Position numbers and translations under genes: made by a program
The notes under the pieces: model-generated
Database searches by the model: none
What the model was told of the DNA's origin: nothing
The model's input: only the letters and a program-made list of their open reading frames with translations
Assembly (NCBI GenBank): GCA_001730085.1
Contig: MDLB01000083.1
Coordinates: 1-23,869, forward strand
DNA from: PVC group bacterium (ex Bugula neritina AB1)
Lineage (GTDB): Bacteria > GCA-001730085
Direction of reading: 5' to 3'
Length of the DNA stretch: 23,869 nucleotides
Shown here: one piece after another, positions 14,595 through 23,734 of the stretch
How positions within the stretch are numbered: the stretch's first letter is position 1
How the letters are laid out: every line of letters starts with the position of its first letter

Positions 14595-17500
14595 GTGAAT
14601 AAATATATTAGCTTTAACTTGACTCTTTTTTTTGCTTTAAACTTTTTAGCTGTTTATTCTCCGTCGGATATTTTGGCTCTGAGTTTATCGTCACCTTTTG
14701 CTTCTGGGGATCAAGCCGCTCTTGCTTCCGAAAATTCAGAAGAATTAGCTTTAACGGATGTGAAACAACCTCATTCTTGGCCAGCATATCAGCGACTTCA
14801 GGAGATTTTGGATGAAATAAAGACAAATGGATGGACTTTAAAGGATTTTGAAGAGGTTAAAAAAGAATTAAGAAATTGTGATGGGATGCAAATCATTGAA
14901 GATGTTCTATCTAGAAATAGGAGTTTCAATGAAAATAATCTTTTTGAATGTATAAATATTCTTGTTGGCAAAGAAGAGTTTAATAAAATAGATCTTTTAT
15001 ATAAAAAACTTTATGAAGCTATTAATAAAGGCCGAAGTCACGATCAAGATAGGGAAAAAAGCCCAACAGTATACGCACGTAATAAATTTATTTTAGATAT
15101 TCTTATCTTAAATCATACTATTAGAAAATCAAAACTCAATGGCCTTGGACAAGAGGATAAAGAAAAGGCATTAGAAAAAAACATAGAAGATCGTATTCAG
15201 CAAGCTAAAAAGGGACTTTTGTTTCATAGAGAGATTGAATATCACAAAGGGACTTTGTTGGATGATGAAGATTATGAAGATAAGGAAAATGCTAATATAA
15301 AGTTTTTCCAAAAAAATATTAAAGAATTAGAAGAAAGCCTGATGAGTTTAAAAAGAAGGAGTCAGGATTTAAAGGTTATTGATCCTTTAGAAATGTCGAT
15401 GCAACTCACATTAGATGTGGATATTCAAACAGGAGGGTCTTTTTTTGAGCAGACTTCCCAAATGAAATTACCATTGAGTTTTCGAGAAGAAATTTTAGGG
15501 TTAAAAGATTTTACAAACAGTCCCTTTCGAAAAAATGCCGAACTATTGCGTAGCGTGCATAAATACTCTGAACTGAGTCAAGAAGCTTCACAACAGGTTT
15601 CCCAGTCAGTTTGCCAAAAGTTTTTTTCTTTTTTGAATCAATTAGAAATGGATATTGCCCGAGGTGTCAACATTCCTTTTTGTCAAAAAAATTCGCAAGG
15701 ACAAGGCCTCCTTTTGGGAGATAAAGAGAACTTTCAGCACTTTTCACAGGTAGTTTTTCAATATTTTGAGAAGATCGATCCAAATGATAATTCTTATCCC
15801 AAAGATATGATAAACATTATCTTAGAGGTTATTAATGTCTTCATTGATCATTCACAATATAAAAGTAAAGAAGGAGTTTTGTATACAAAAATCAATGTTA
15901 TTAAAGAAGCTTTTAGGTTGTTGATGTCACCAGCTTATTTTTTAGATGCACCGACCGGGATAGGAAAAACCAAAACAATTCTACCTATTGTTACAGTTTT
16001 AACAGCCTTGCTTCCGGGAAAGATGGCAAAAACATCTATCGGTTTGTTTTCGGATGAAGAAAAGTTACGAAGTGCTATTGCTGATATGACTAAAAAGAGT
16101 GGCTCTTTTATGGATAAAGTGAATAAAAGTGACACACTATCTCGTTTAGTAAAAAGGAAAAAAGGCAAAATTATTAGGTTTGTTTCTTTAGAGGTAGATA
16201 ACGTTGCTGGTCCGGGAAAGATACGTAAACCAGCTACTCTTATTGAAGATGGTTATAAAAATGGAGGATTAGTTATTTACTCTACGGTAGAGGCCTTGCA
16301 ATCTGTTTTTATAGGTGCTCAGTATGGAAAACTTCCGGCATATGCTCCACCAAACTATGTTTACTGGAGAAAAAAGATGTCTATGATAACCACAGCTCTT
16401 TTTAAAAAATCAAAAGTTATTGTGGATGAAGCTCACTTACTTGCAAAGGTTATGGATATCGGGTTTCCGGTAGATGCAATTCCTTCTTTATTTCCTCCTT
16501 CTTTCCCTAAAGCTCCCAAAAAAGCGGCACAATTGTCGGCTAAGTTTCTGGTAGCTTTGGAGACTCCCATTCTTAAGGGTTTGGCCAGTAAAGAAAATAG
16601 TAGATTTGAAATGGGGGACCATCTCTTTTTGATTGGAGAAGATAATGAAAAGATTAAGATTGAGGTTTTCGCTGATGCAAATGATGATTATTCAAAAAGA
16701 ATCTACTTTCGTGATGATGGGACTTATACCTTTGAACAAGAGGCAGGTGAGCTTGACGCTATCTATATAGATCCTCTAAAGGGACCTTTGCAACATCAAT
16801 TAGCGCTATATCCTGGAAAAAAATACTTTTCGAAAAAAGATTACACGTCTGCTCTTAAATATGGAGAGATTGCTTTGCATCTTCGACAAATTATTATGGG
16901 AGAGTTTTACCAAAATGTTTTAGATGTAGACAGTGAAAAAAAGTTTTCATTAAAATTTTGGAGAAGCCCTGTAGTCAAAGAGGCACTTCGTTCGATAGGG
17001 CTAGGAAGATTAACACATCCTAAAGCGCTGGATACTTGGTTTATGGATGAAAAAGTGACTCCACGAAAAAATTTTCTAGAAAAAAGTTTCTCTAAAATAA
17101 AAAATTTTATTTTAGAGAAACTTTTTGGACGCAGTACCTACCAAATGGAAAAAAAATCGCTTATAGAGTTAGCTGAGTTTTTATCTTCAAAAGCAATAAG
17201 TATTTCTGAGGTAGAAAAGAGCCTTTCTAGTGGCCATAGAACTGCTGAGTCGACAAGAGACGTCTACCAAGATGCTATTGTTGAAAAAATATTTAAGACT
17301 AGAGCCGGTCAAGATCTAGCAACTGAATTAGCTATGAGAGCTTCTGAACTTGAATATATATCTGACTCAGAAGAGATACTTATGCATAAAAGTTTGTTGG
17401 AAAGAAGTATTATAGATTTAATTAAATTGATTATTAAGAATAACCCGAATACCTATGAGTCTTTAAAACAATATATGGATGAGGAAGTAAAGATTTTAAA

Positions 17501-20500
17501 AATAAGAAAAATGTATGGGAAGGAGACTTATCAGCCTAAAGGCTATAGGTTATCCTTTGACCCAGAGGAGGAAGGCTCCGAACAATATGCTAAAGCCTTC
17601 TTGAATAAACGTAAGGCTTTAGAGGGGATTTCGGATGAATTAGGGGAAGAGCCGAACATATCTTTTTATAAAAATATTATCCAAGAATGCATAGATGTTA
17701 TTTATACAGAAAGATTTGATTTGTTGGCTCCCGAAGGTAGGTTCTTAATAAGTAATGCTAAGTCAACGTTAGATATTATTTATCGAGAGGGAGGAACGAT
17801 TAGTTACATGAGTGGAACCCCTGCTCCATTTCTAAAAGAGGCACGGTTACTATGGGGAGCAGAATCCAATAGTGGCCTTGGAATGTTAATCAAAATTTTT
17901 GGAAATAATGTGGAGACTGTGCTTTACTTTCTTAAAGAGATGGGCCCTAAGTTATATGGAAATAAAGGAGAGGAGCTTTATGAGGAGCTTTTATCCTTTT
18001 ATTGCGAGGAATATCACTTGAACTTAAAAGAAAAAGTAACAAAGACTTTGTCAGAGCAAGCAAATATTACAGCAAAAGAACGTTATAAAAGAACTTTGTT
18101 GTTAGATAAAAGCTGGAAAGAAGGACAAAAAATGCCTTTCGAGTATTGGGCTGTAGAATTTAAAGAGTACTTGAAAGCTAAGAGGATGCAGACTACGTTG
18201 GATTTTTTTAATTCAATAACGCCACCATTGGAAACTTTAGAGACTTCAAATATGAAGGAAGAAGACCTTTTATCTTTAAGTAAAATAGAAGAGATGGCGA
18301 ATAATATTGAAAAATTGTGTCAGAGTAAGACTAATAGGAGTAAAGCGGCTCTGAGGATGGCTTTTAATGATATGCATGAATTATTGTTTTCAAAAGGAGA
18401 TACGGAAGGTCTTGAAAGCAAAAAAAATCAAACCATTAAATATTTAATGCATGAGATAGAGGGTTGCTTAGGAATGAGATCTGATTCTCTAGTTTATAAC
18501 GAATTAGAACTTAGCCAATTCTTACAATCTCTTTTAAGTGTGAATGTCATGATTTTTCCTGGTAGCGGAAGCCGGGGTCTATATGATAAAAATGATATAG
18601 CTAGTCAATTAAAATTTTTCAAAGAAAGTACGCTGGAAACTTTGAAAAGTTTTGACATAGGGAGTGATCTTTTCGGGGATGTAGCTTTGGAGATTAAATA
18701 CGAAGACGCGTTACAGGTTCCAAACAATTCTGTAGATAAAAAAGCAAAAGAAAAGACGCAAGATAAATTTTCGGAAGGAGTTACCTTAGTTTTCACCGGT
18801 AATGATGGATCAAGAATACCTGTTCAAATAATAGGTGTTAAAGTTGGTGAAAATGGTTTGAAAAAACTTGTAGAATCTATTTTTAGATATATTGAGCTTT
18901 TAAATATTGAAGAAAATTCAAATGAAGGTGAAGGTTTAAGTGAAGATGAAAGAGCTGAATGTTTCTCGCTAAAAAATTTTTTAGAGGAGCATATACAGTC
19001 TCCTGGTTTAGATATAGAAGGCTTTTTTAAGCAAATAAAGTACTCACGGATAACAGTAACGACAACACCCAAATTAAGTGTGGGGTGGGACCTCGAAGCG
19101 TTGGAGCCTCTGCCTGCTACCTATTTTAACAATTTAGGGTCAAGAGCCTCCCTGGACTTTGGTTTTTCTGAATTTTCCCAAGCTTATGGTAGAGATCGTA
19201 AATTTACACAATTAAACCATCTTCGTATGGCAATTTTTAGAAGCGAAAGATCTACTTTTGGCGTAAACGATTATTCTTTGAAAATATTAGCTCGCGATAT
19301 GATTAGAAAAGAATCAACACTTAGTGAGAACGGTTCTAAGGATGCTATTAAAGGAATGATAGAGTGGTATCCAAGAAATTACTTTTTAAGGTTGATGAGA
19401 AAAGCTCAAGAGTTAAAATTTACTGAGGCTGAGTATAGAGGTGTAAAAGACATTTTTGGAGATCTCGTAGAGAGATTTACAGATAGAAGTGATAAGCAAG
19501 CTAATGAGGCGGACTCCTTAAGCAAGTCATATGCTATAGCTATTTCTGACTTACGGTTTATACATAAGAAATTAATACAATTAAAAGACCATCGCTTTGA
19601 AGAAACTCTTTCCTTGCTCCAGAAAGAAATAGAGCTATCCCAGCAGATAGAGCTAACAGGTCGAAACAAGGAAAAAGATAAGCAGAAAAGGTTAAAGATT
19701 AACGGAGGGATTTACTCTGGAAGTGGATCATTGTCTGAGATGGGGCTTTTAATAAATGAGATGGTTGATATCGAAGATCTTTCGAATGTTGGATCAGGAA
19801 CCTTTGAAGATGAAGATTCAGATGAAGAGGATCTTTATATTCCCAAAAGCACTTACAGTAAGAAAGAAAAAAATCATTTGAAAAGAAATTACTGCAAGCT
19901 TGTAACATCTACCGGCTTAGTGGATAAAGAAAGGTTCCTAAAAAAAGTCTCTAGAAAAAAACTTGTCGATTTGAATCTCGCTTTTTTAAGAGAGATGGAT
20001 TTGACGTATTTTGATGCAGCGCAAGGTTCTCAACGTCAATCACCGTCAGCCGTTATTGACTCTGAAGAGAATGTGCAAGATCAGGAGGAGGCAGCAGTTG
20101 CTTCTGAAGAGAATCCGCCTTCCTTGGATAGGGTTGATAAATCCAAAGCTTTCCACTTATTATTAGAATCCCTTGATAATGTAAAGGAGCCAAGTGCTAA
20201 AGAGGCAATAAATGTTTTTATGGGTGGTATTACTCGTATGGGTTTCGATAATTTAACGATTAGAAAGCTTATCCGAGATATATTTTTGGAATCGATAGAA
20301 GATCAAAAAAAGAATGCATACATTGAGTCTTTTGAAAAAATTTCAAACTATGAGTTAGCTTTATTTTTTATATATACATTAAAAATTAATAATATATATT
20401 TAAACATCCTTGAAATTTATGTATTAAGATTTTTTGTAAAAAAATCATTAGAAGGTGATGTTAATGTTGAAGAAAAGGAACGAGCCCTCTTATCATTGAT

Positions 20501-23291
20501 AGATATACGTTTGACGCGAGATTCGGATATTACCTTCTTAGATAATCTGAGCCTTTTATTTCTTTCCAAGGATGGAAATTTATTGATAGATGTATCGGAG
20601 ATGAAGAAAGTCCCAAAACTTTTTTCTAAAATTAAAGTTAGCGAATGGCTAGATATTTATCACGGAGAACATCAAAAAAAATGGAGATTCCAAGACTTTG
20701 TAGAAGATATTTTGAAAAAATATGGGTCAAAAGAATCTAAAGAGTTAGTAGAAGCAATTGAAGAAGAAAAAAGACTATCTAACTCTGAAGAGGTAACGAT
20801 AGATATAATTCGAAAAGTTGTTTTCGAGAGAATTATAGGTTATGAGCAACGAAAAAAATACTTAGATACCTTTGTTAGAATATACTCTTCGCCCAATATG
20901 GGAGATACATGTTGGGGTCTTTTAAACTGCCTTCAAGAACGAAGTCGTTCTGGGAATAAAATGGACTCTTTATATGTTGTTTCAAAAAAAATAAATGATC
21001 ACTTTAGAAGAGGGTTTACTCTAAGTGATTTAAGTATGTCTTATGGTGCAGAGATATTTGATATCGAAAAACTGTCTTCTGAATGGGATAAAAGATCATT
21101 GAATAATCCGGCTTGGATAAGAGATCTAAAGCCTAAACTTTTTAATTCTGAAAAAAAACCTGTTGATCTTGAGGAGATAAAAAACTTTTTGATTACGAGG
21201 TTAATGGCAGATTATTCGAACGTAGAGAGTTCTATACCAAACATAAAACAGGATATAAGAGATTATTTAGAAGAGTTGAGACAAGAGGGACTTGTCTTAA
21301 ATGAAGAAGAAAAAAAACAGATTGTGGAATCTCTTGTCGCAACATTTTCAACTGATCAGACAGAAAAAAATGATGAAATCTTATCAGATATACCTTCAAC
21401 GCTAAGGGATAATATAAGTTTATTTTCGAGTGATTCTTCTACAACGGTTTTACTAAAAAAGAGTTTTTTTACAACTCCATTAAAGGACTATTTTGATAAT
21501 GATTATTCAGAGGCTGTGAAAAGTTTTCTTTTATTATTAGAGAAAAATGATTCTTTGATTATCGAGCATTCAAGTGATTTTAGAGAAAAGGTTTATACCG
21601 AAGAGAGACTTCTTGAGCTTATTTTAGAATGGGGATTGTCGAAGAAAGATAAAATAGAAGAATCTGATGAACGTAATGAATTAGCCTTAATTGTAAATAA
21701 AGGCATAATTAAAGCTCATGAGGTATTAAAGAAAGAGGGTAGAACAAAATATTTTGAAAAGGGTTTATCAGTCACACCTGATGCTTCTTTTGAGCCTTTT
21801 TTTAAGGATTCAAGAAACTCAGCGTTTTTATCCAAATCTTTGAGAGTTATTAATGGAAAAGTTACTCGAGTGAAATGCTTTGATTTGTCTTTACTAATGT
21901 CCGGTTCTAACGCAAATAATCAACCATTTATTTCTGAACTCATGAATAGCCTGTTTGAGACTGAGGTCATAAGTGAGGAGATGCTAGATAGGGAAAACAA
22001 TGTTATTCTCTTAGAATCTAACTTTGAATATATATATGTTATTTTAAATATATTAAAAACGATTAGTAGTTATGAAATTAATGACAATACAGAGAGTTTG
22101 GAAAGAATTTTAAAAAATTTAAAAGTAGAATTTAATTTGTTCTCAGAATTTATTAGAGATGATGTGTCTAAAAAAGAATGGGAAGCCTTAATAACCGGTA
22201 TGCCAACAGACATAAAATCTTTTCAGAATGAATTTAATTTAGAAAGACTAACCGGTCTAACTTATAAGTTTTTATTTGCTAAGAAATATGAAGGAGATAA
22301 TGACGTCTCTGATTTGACTAATAAATCCGATGACCTATTTCTTGAGATGTACCAAGAGAAGCTACAAAGATGGTCAGAACAGTATAGACTTAATTGCCGT
22401 ATTTCTGACGACCTTGAGGAGGACGAAGAGTATCGGTTAGAAATAGATGAGAATGATCAGCTGACTTTATCTTTTAGAAAGGATATTTTATTAAAAGCTA
22501 AAACAGATATTTATGAATTATTTTATTTAAATATTGAATATTTTAAAAAGTATAGAGATAAGATGAGAAGTGCAGATAATTTGCAGGATTTGAGTCCGTT
22601 TTTTGAGAGAGGAGATCAACTAAGTAAAATTCAAGAAGGAACAGATGAAGATCTGTTAGATAGATATTTGCAAGGAGTTATCTTTGAGAGCCAAGTTCTT
22701 TTTGCAGAAAATCGATCTCAATGGATTATCGATAGGGAAAAAGAATTAGAAGGTGATCAATCGATGTCAAAGATTTTATTATTCAAAGAACTTTTTATGT
22801 ATGCAGAAATCTTGAAGGAAGATATTGAGAAAAATAAATCGAAGATTATAGAGGTTTCTTCTTCTCGTGAGAAAGAGAATAAACTTTTAGAGATTTTTGA
22901 GAAACTTGAATCTTTAGATGAAACTTTTGTTCAGGAATTAAAGCGTTACATGGAAAATGATCCGATAACCTCTTCTGATGGCTTTGATCTTTTTTTCGCA
23001 AGGCTTATTGACCCTGAAGCGAGCCTCTTAGATAGTCTTGTACGGGAATTTTATAGGGATAGGAATTGCGATACAAGAAGACTTATAAACTTGTTTCGGA
23101 AAGCCTTCGAATCTTATAGACAAAAAAACAGAGATGAATTAATTTTAAAATTTAATGATAGAAGAACTTCTCTTATTGTTGACGAAAGTGATTTACAGTA
23201 TACAGACTACGATGAGGACGCAAGGAAGTCTTTTATTTCTGACAAGCTATCGATGATGGATGCAATAATACTAGCTAGTAAATCTAGTTGA
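14595..23291 (+). CDS. Giant secreted protein with SF2 helicase-type ATPase core
   Basis: I do not recognise a named family for this 2,898-residue protein. It starts with GTG and has TAGGAG 7 nt upstream. Residues about 8-20 are hydrophobic after a Lys at 3 (MNKYISFNLTLFFALNFLAV), consistent with an export signal. Residues 40-430 are charged and helical. A P-loop core follows: APTGIGKT (452-459), a motif Ia-like TSIGLFSDEEKL, IYSTVEAL (561-568), DEAH (611-614), SGTP (1073-1076), a motif IV-like VMIFPGSGSRG (about 1318-1328), TTTPKLSVGWD (1489-1499) and QAYGRDRK (1529-1536). The order and content match superfamily 2 helicases/translocases, with insertions of about 460 and 240 residues. Acidic linkers lie near 1730 (FEDEDSDEEDLY) and 1820. 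The last 1,000 residues are helical without known motifs. The gene is monocistronic with its own promoter and is flanked by repair genes and an IS. A nucleic-acid or protein translocase acting in a host is possible. Confidence 0.9.
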   Translation: MNKYISFNLTLFFALNFLAVYSPSDILALSLSSPFASGDQAALASENSEELALTDVKQPHSWPAYQRLQEILDEIKTNGWTLKDFEEVKKELRNCDGMQIIEDVLSRNRSFNENNLFECINILVGKEEFNKIDLLYKKLYEAINKGRSHDQDREKSPTVYARNKFILDILILNHTIRKSKLNGLGQEDKEKALEKNIEDRIQQAKKGLLFHREIEYHKGTLLDDEDYEDKENANIKFFQKNIKELEESLMSLKRRSQDLKVIDPLEMSMQLTLDVDIQTGGSFFEQTSQMKLPLSFREEILGLKDFTNSPFRKNAELLRSVHKYSELSQEASQQVSQSVCQKFFSFLNQLEMDIARGVNIPFCQKNSQGQGLLLGDKENFQHFSQVVFQYFEKIDPNDNSYPKDMINIILEVINVFIDHSQYKSKEGVLYTKINVIKEAFRLLMSPAYFLDAPTGIGKTKTILPIVTVLTALLPGKMAKTSIGLFSDEEKLRSAIADMTKKSGSFMDKVNKSDTLSRLVKRKKGKIIRFVSLEVDNVAGPGKIRKPATLIEDGYKNGGLVIYSTVEALQSVFIGAQYGKLPAYAPPNYVYWRKKMSMITTALFKKSKVIVDEAHLLAKVMDIGFPVDAIPSLFPPSFPKAPKKAAQLSAKFLVALETPILKGLASKENSRFEMGDHLFLIGEDNEKIKIEVFADANDDYSKRIYFRDDGTYTFEQEAGELDAIYIDPLKGPLQHQLALYPGKKYFSKKDYTSALKYGEIALHLRQIIMGEFYQNVLDVDSEKKFSLKFWRSPVVKEALRSIGLGRLTHPKALDTWFMDEKVTPRKNFLEKSFSKIKNFILEKLFGRSTYQMEKKSLIELAEFLSSKAISISEVEKSLSSGHRTAESTRDVYQDAIVEKIFKTRAGQDLATELAMRASELEYISDSEEILMHKSLLERSIIDLIKLIIKNNPNTYESLKQYMDEEVKILKIRKMYGKETYQPKGYRLSFDPEEEGSEQYAKAFLNKRKALEGISDELGEEPNISFYKNIIQECIDVIYTERFDLLAPEGRFLISNAKSTLDIIYREGGTISYMSGTPAPFLKEARLLWGAESNSGLGMLIKIFGNNVETVLYFLKEMGPKLYGNKGEELYEELLSFYCEEYHLNLKEKVTKTLSEQANITAKERYKRTLLLDKSWKEGQKMPFEYWAVEFKEYLKAKRMQTTLDFFNSITPPLETLETSNMKEEDLLSLSKIEEMANNIEKLCQSKTNRSKAALRMAFNDMHELLFSKGDTEGLESKKNQTIKYLMHEIEGCLGMRSDSLVYNELELSQFLQSLLSVNVMIFPGSGSRGLYDKNDIASQLKFFKESTLETLKSFDIGSDLFGDVALEIKYEDALQVPNNSVDKKAKEKTQDKFSEGVTLVFTGNDGSRIPVQIIGVKVGENGLKKLVESIFRYIELLNIEENSNEGEGLSEDERAECFSLKNFLEEHIQSPGLDIEGFFKQIKYSRITVTTTPKLSVGWDLEALEPLPATYFNNLGSRASLDFGFSEFSQAYGRDRKFTQLNHLRMAIFRSERSTFGVNDYSLKILARDMIRKESTLSENGSKDAIKGMIEWYPRNYFLRLMRKAQELKFTEAEYRGVKDIFGDLVERFTDRSDKQANEADSLSKSYAIAISDLRFIHKKLIQLKDHRFEETLSLLQKEIELSQQIELTGRNKEKDKQKRLKINGGIYSGSGSLSEMGLLINEMVDIEDLSNVGSGTFEDEDSDEEDLYIPKSTYSKKEKNHLKRNYCKLVTSTGLVDKERFLKKVSRKKLVDLNLAFLREMDLTYFDAAQGSQRQSPSAVIDSEENVQDQEEAAVASEENPPSLDRVDKSKAFHLLLESLDNVKEPSAKEAINVFMGGITRMGFDNLTIRKLIRDIFLESIEDQKKNAYIESFEKISNYELALFFIYTLKINNIYLNILEIYVLRFFVKKSLEGDVNVEEKERALLSLIDIRLTRDSDITFLDNLSLLFLSKDGNLLIDVSEMKKVPKLFSKIKVSEWLDIYHGEHQKKWRFQDFVEDILKKYGSKESKELVEAIEEEKRLSNSEEVTIDIIRKVVFERIIGYEQRKKYLDTFVRIYSSPNMGDTCWGLLNCLQERSRSGNKMDSLYVVSKKINDHFRRGFTLSDLSMSYGAEIFDIEKLSSEWDKRSLNNPAWIRDLKPKLFNSEKKPVDLEEIKNFLITRLMADYSNVESSIPNIKQDIRDYLEELRQEGLVLNEEEKKQIVESLVATFSTDQTEKNDEILSDIPSTLRDNISLFSSDSSTTVLLKKSFFTTPLKDYFDNDYSEAVKSFLLLLEKNDSLIIEHSSDFREKVYTEERLLELILEWGLSKKDKIEESDERNELALIVNKGIIKAHEVLKKEGRTKYFEKGLSVTPDASFEPFFKDSRNSAFLSKSLRVINGKVTRVKCFDLSLLMSGSNANNQPFISELMNSLFETEVISEEMLDRENNVILLESNFEYIYVILNILKTISSYEINDNTESLERILKNLKVEFNLFSEFIRDDVSKKEWEALITGMPTDIKSFQNEFNLERLTGLTYKFLFAKKYEGDNDVSDLTNKSDDLFLEMYQEKLQRWSEQYRLNCRISDDLEEDEEYRLEIDENDQLTLSFRKDILLKAKTDIYELFYLNIEYFKKYRDKMRSADNLQDLSPFFERGDQLSKIQEGTDEDLLDRYLQGVIFESQVLFAENRSQWIIDREKELEGDQSMSKILLFKELFMYAEILKEDIEKNKSKIIEVSSSREKENKLLEIFEKLESLDETFVQELKRYMENDPITSSDGFDLFFARLIDPEASLLDSLVREFYRDRNCDTRRLINLFRKAFESYRQKNRDELILKFNDRRTSLIVDESDLQYTDYDEDARKSFISDKLSMMDAIILASKSS
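17081..17126. repeat. 22-bp perfect inverted repeat inside the giant gene
   Basis: The arm at 17081-17102 is the exact reverse complement of 17105-17126, separated by only two A residues. It lies in frame in the giant gene (residues about 829-844), in the insertion between the DEAH and SGTP motifs. It encodes the Lys/Phe-rich segment around FSKIKNFILEKLF. No other palindrome of this size was found by eye in the gene. Confidence 0.9.
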
Positions 23292-23691
23292 AAATTAACG
23301 AGAATTTTGAATTGTTTATATTATTTCCTTTGAGATTTACTTTCTAAAAAGTTATGAATTTTTTTAAAATGAAATAACTAGATAAAATAATCTTTACAAT
23401 AATAAATAAGGTTCGGAGTGAAGAACGTTCAATCGGATGCAAAAAATCTAAAGAAAATAATAGATGTCGATGCTTGCTCGAGACTGTTTTAAAACATACT
23501 ATATTTCTTATTGTAAGAAGTTTTATACCTGTTTTTTATTCCGAAAAAACATCATAACTTCAATAGATATCGCCATTTCAAAAGAACGAAAAGAAGTCTT
23601 AGCTATGATCTTTCAAAAGTTTTCTTTTGCACATAAGATAGTTGCCTTTTTAAAATTTTTGGAAAAGAGCACATTAAATTGAATTAATAAG
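23292..23691. other. Region between the giant gene and the IS200/IS605-type element
   Basis: No convincing gene is seen. One frame from ATG 23464 to 23682 would give 72 residues, but it has no ribosome-binding site, no recognisable motif and a composition expected from A+T-rich noncoding DNA. A second short frame from GTG 23418 gives only 24 residues. AGTTAT/ATAACT (about 23350-23375) is a weak hairpin. No strong terminator for the giant gene is visible. The last 20 bases (23672-23691) are the flank that would act as guide for the adjoining TnpB RNA. Confidence 0.55.
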
Positions 23692-23700
23692 TTGACATCC

Positions 23701-23722
23701 TCACCTACCTAAAGGAAGGTGA
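23701..23722 (-). ncRNA. Right-end hairpin / putative 3' end of a TnpB omega (re)RNA
   Basis: TCACCTACCT pairs with AGGAAGGTGA with one A-A mismatch around a two-base loop. In IS200/IS605 elements this hairpin is bound by TnpA as DNA, and the transcript through it forms the scaffold of the TnpB guide RNA, whose guide is the flanking sequence beyond the element end. Transcription on the minus strand would read tnpB, then this hairpin, then the flank. Whether an RNA is made here is inference. Confidence 0.55.
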
Positions 23723-23734
23723 TTCCTAGATTTA

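Noticed and set aside
14595-23291. SecA or a DUF3638-type giant as identity of the large protein
   Set aside because: The P-loop is PTGIGKT with a classic DEAH box and a QxxGRxxK motif VI; SecA-specific segments and the DUF3638 motifs that I know are absent.
23464-23682. 72-codon open frame between the giant gene and the IS element
   Set aside because: It has no ribosome-binding site, no recognisable motif and a composition typical of A+T-rich noncoding DNA; chance frames of this size are common here.
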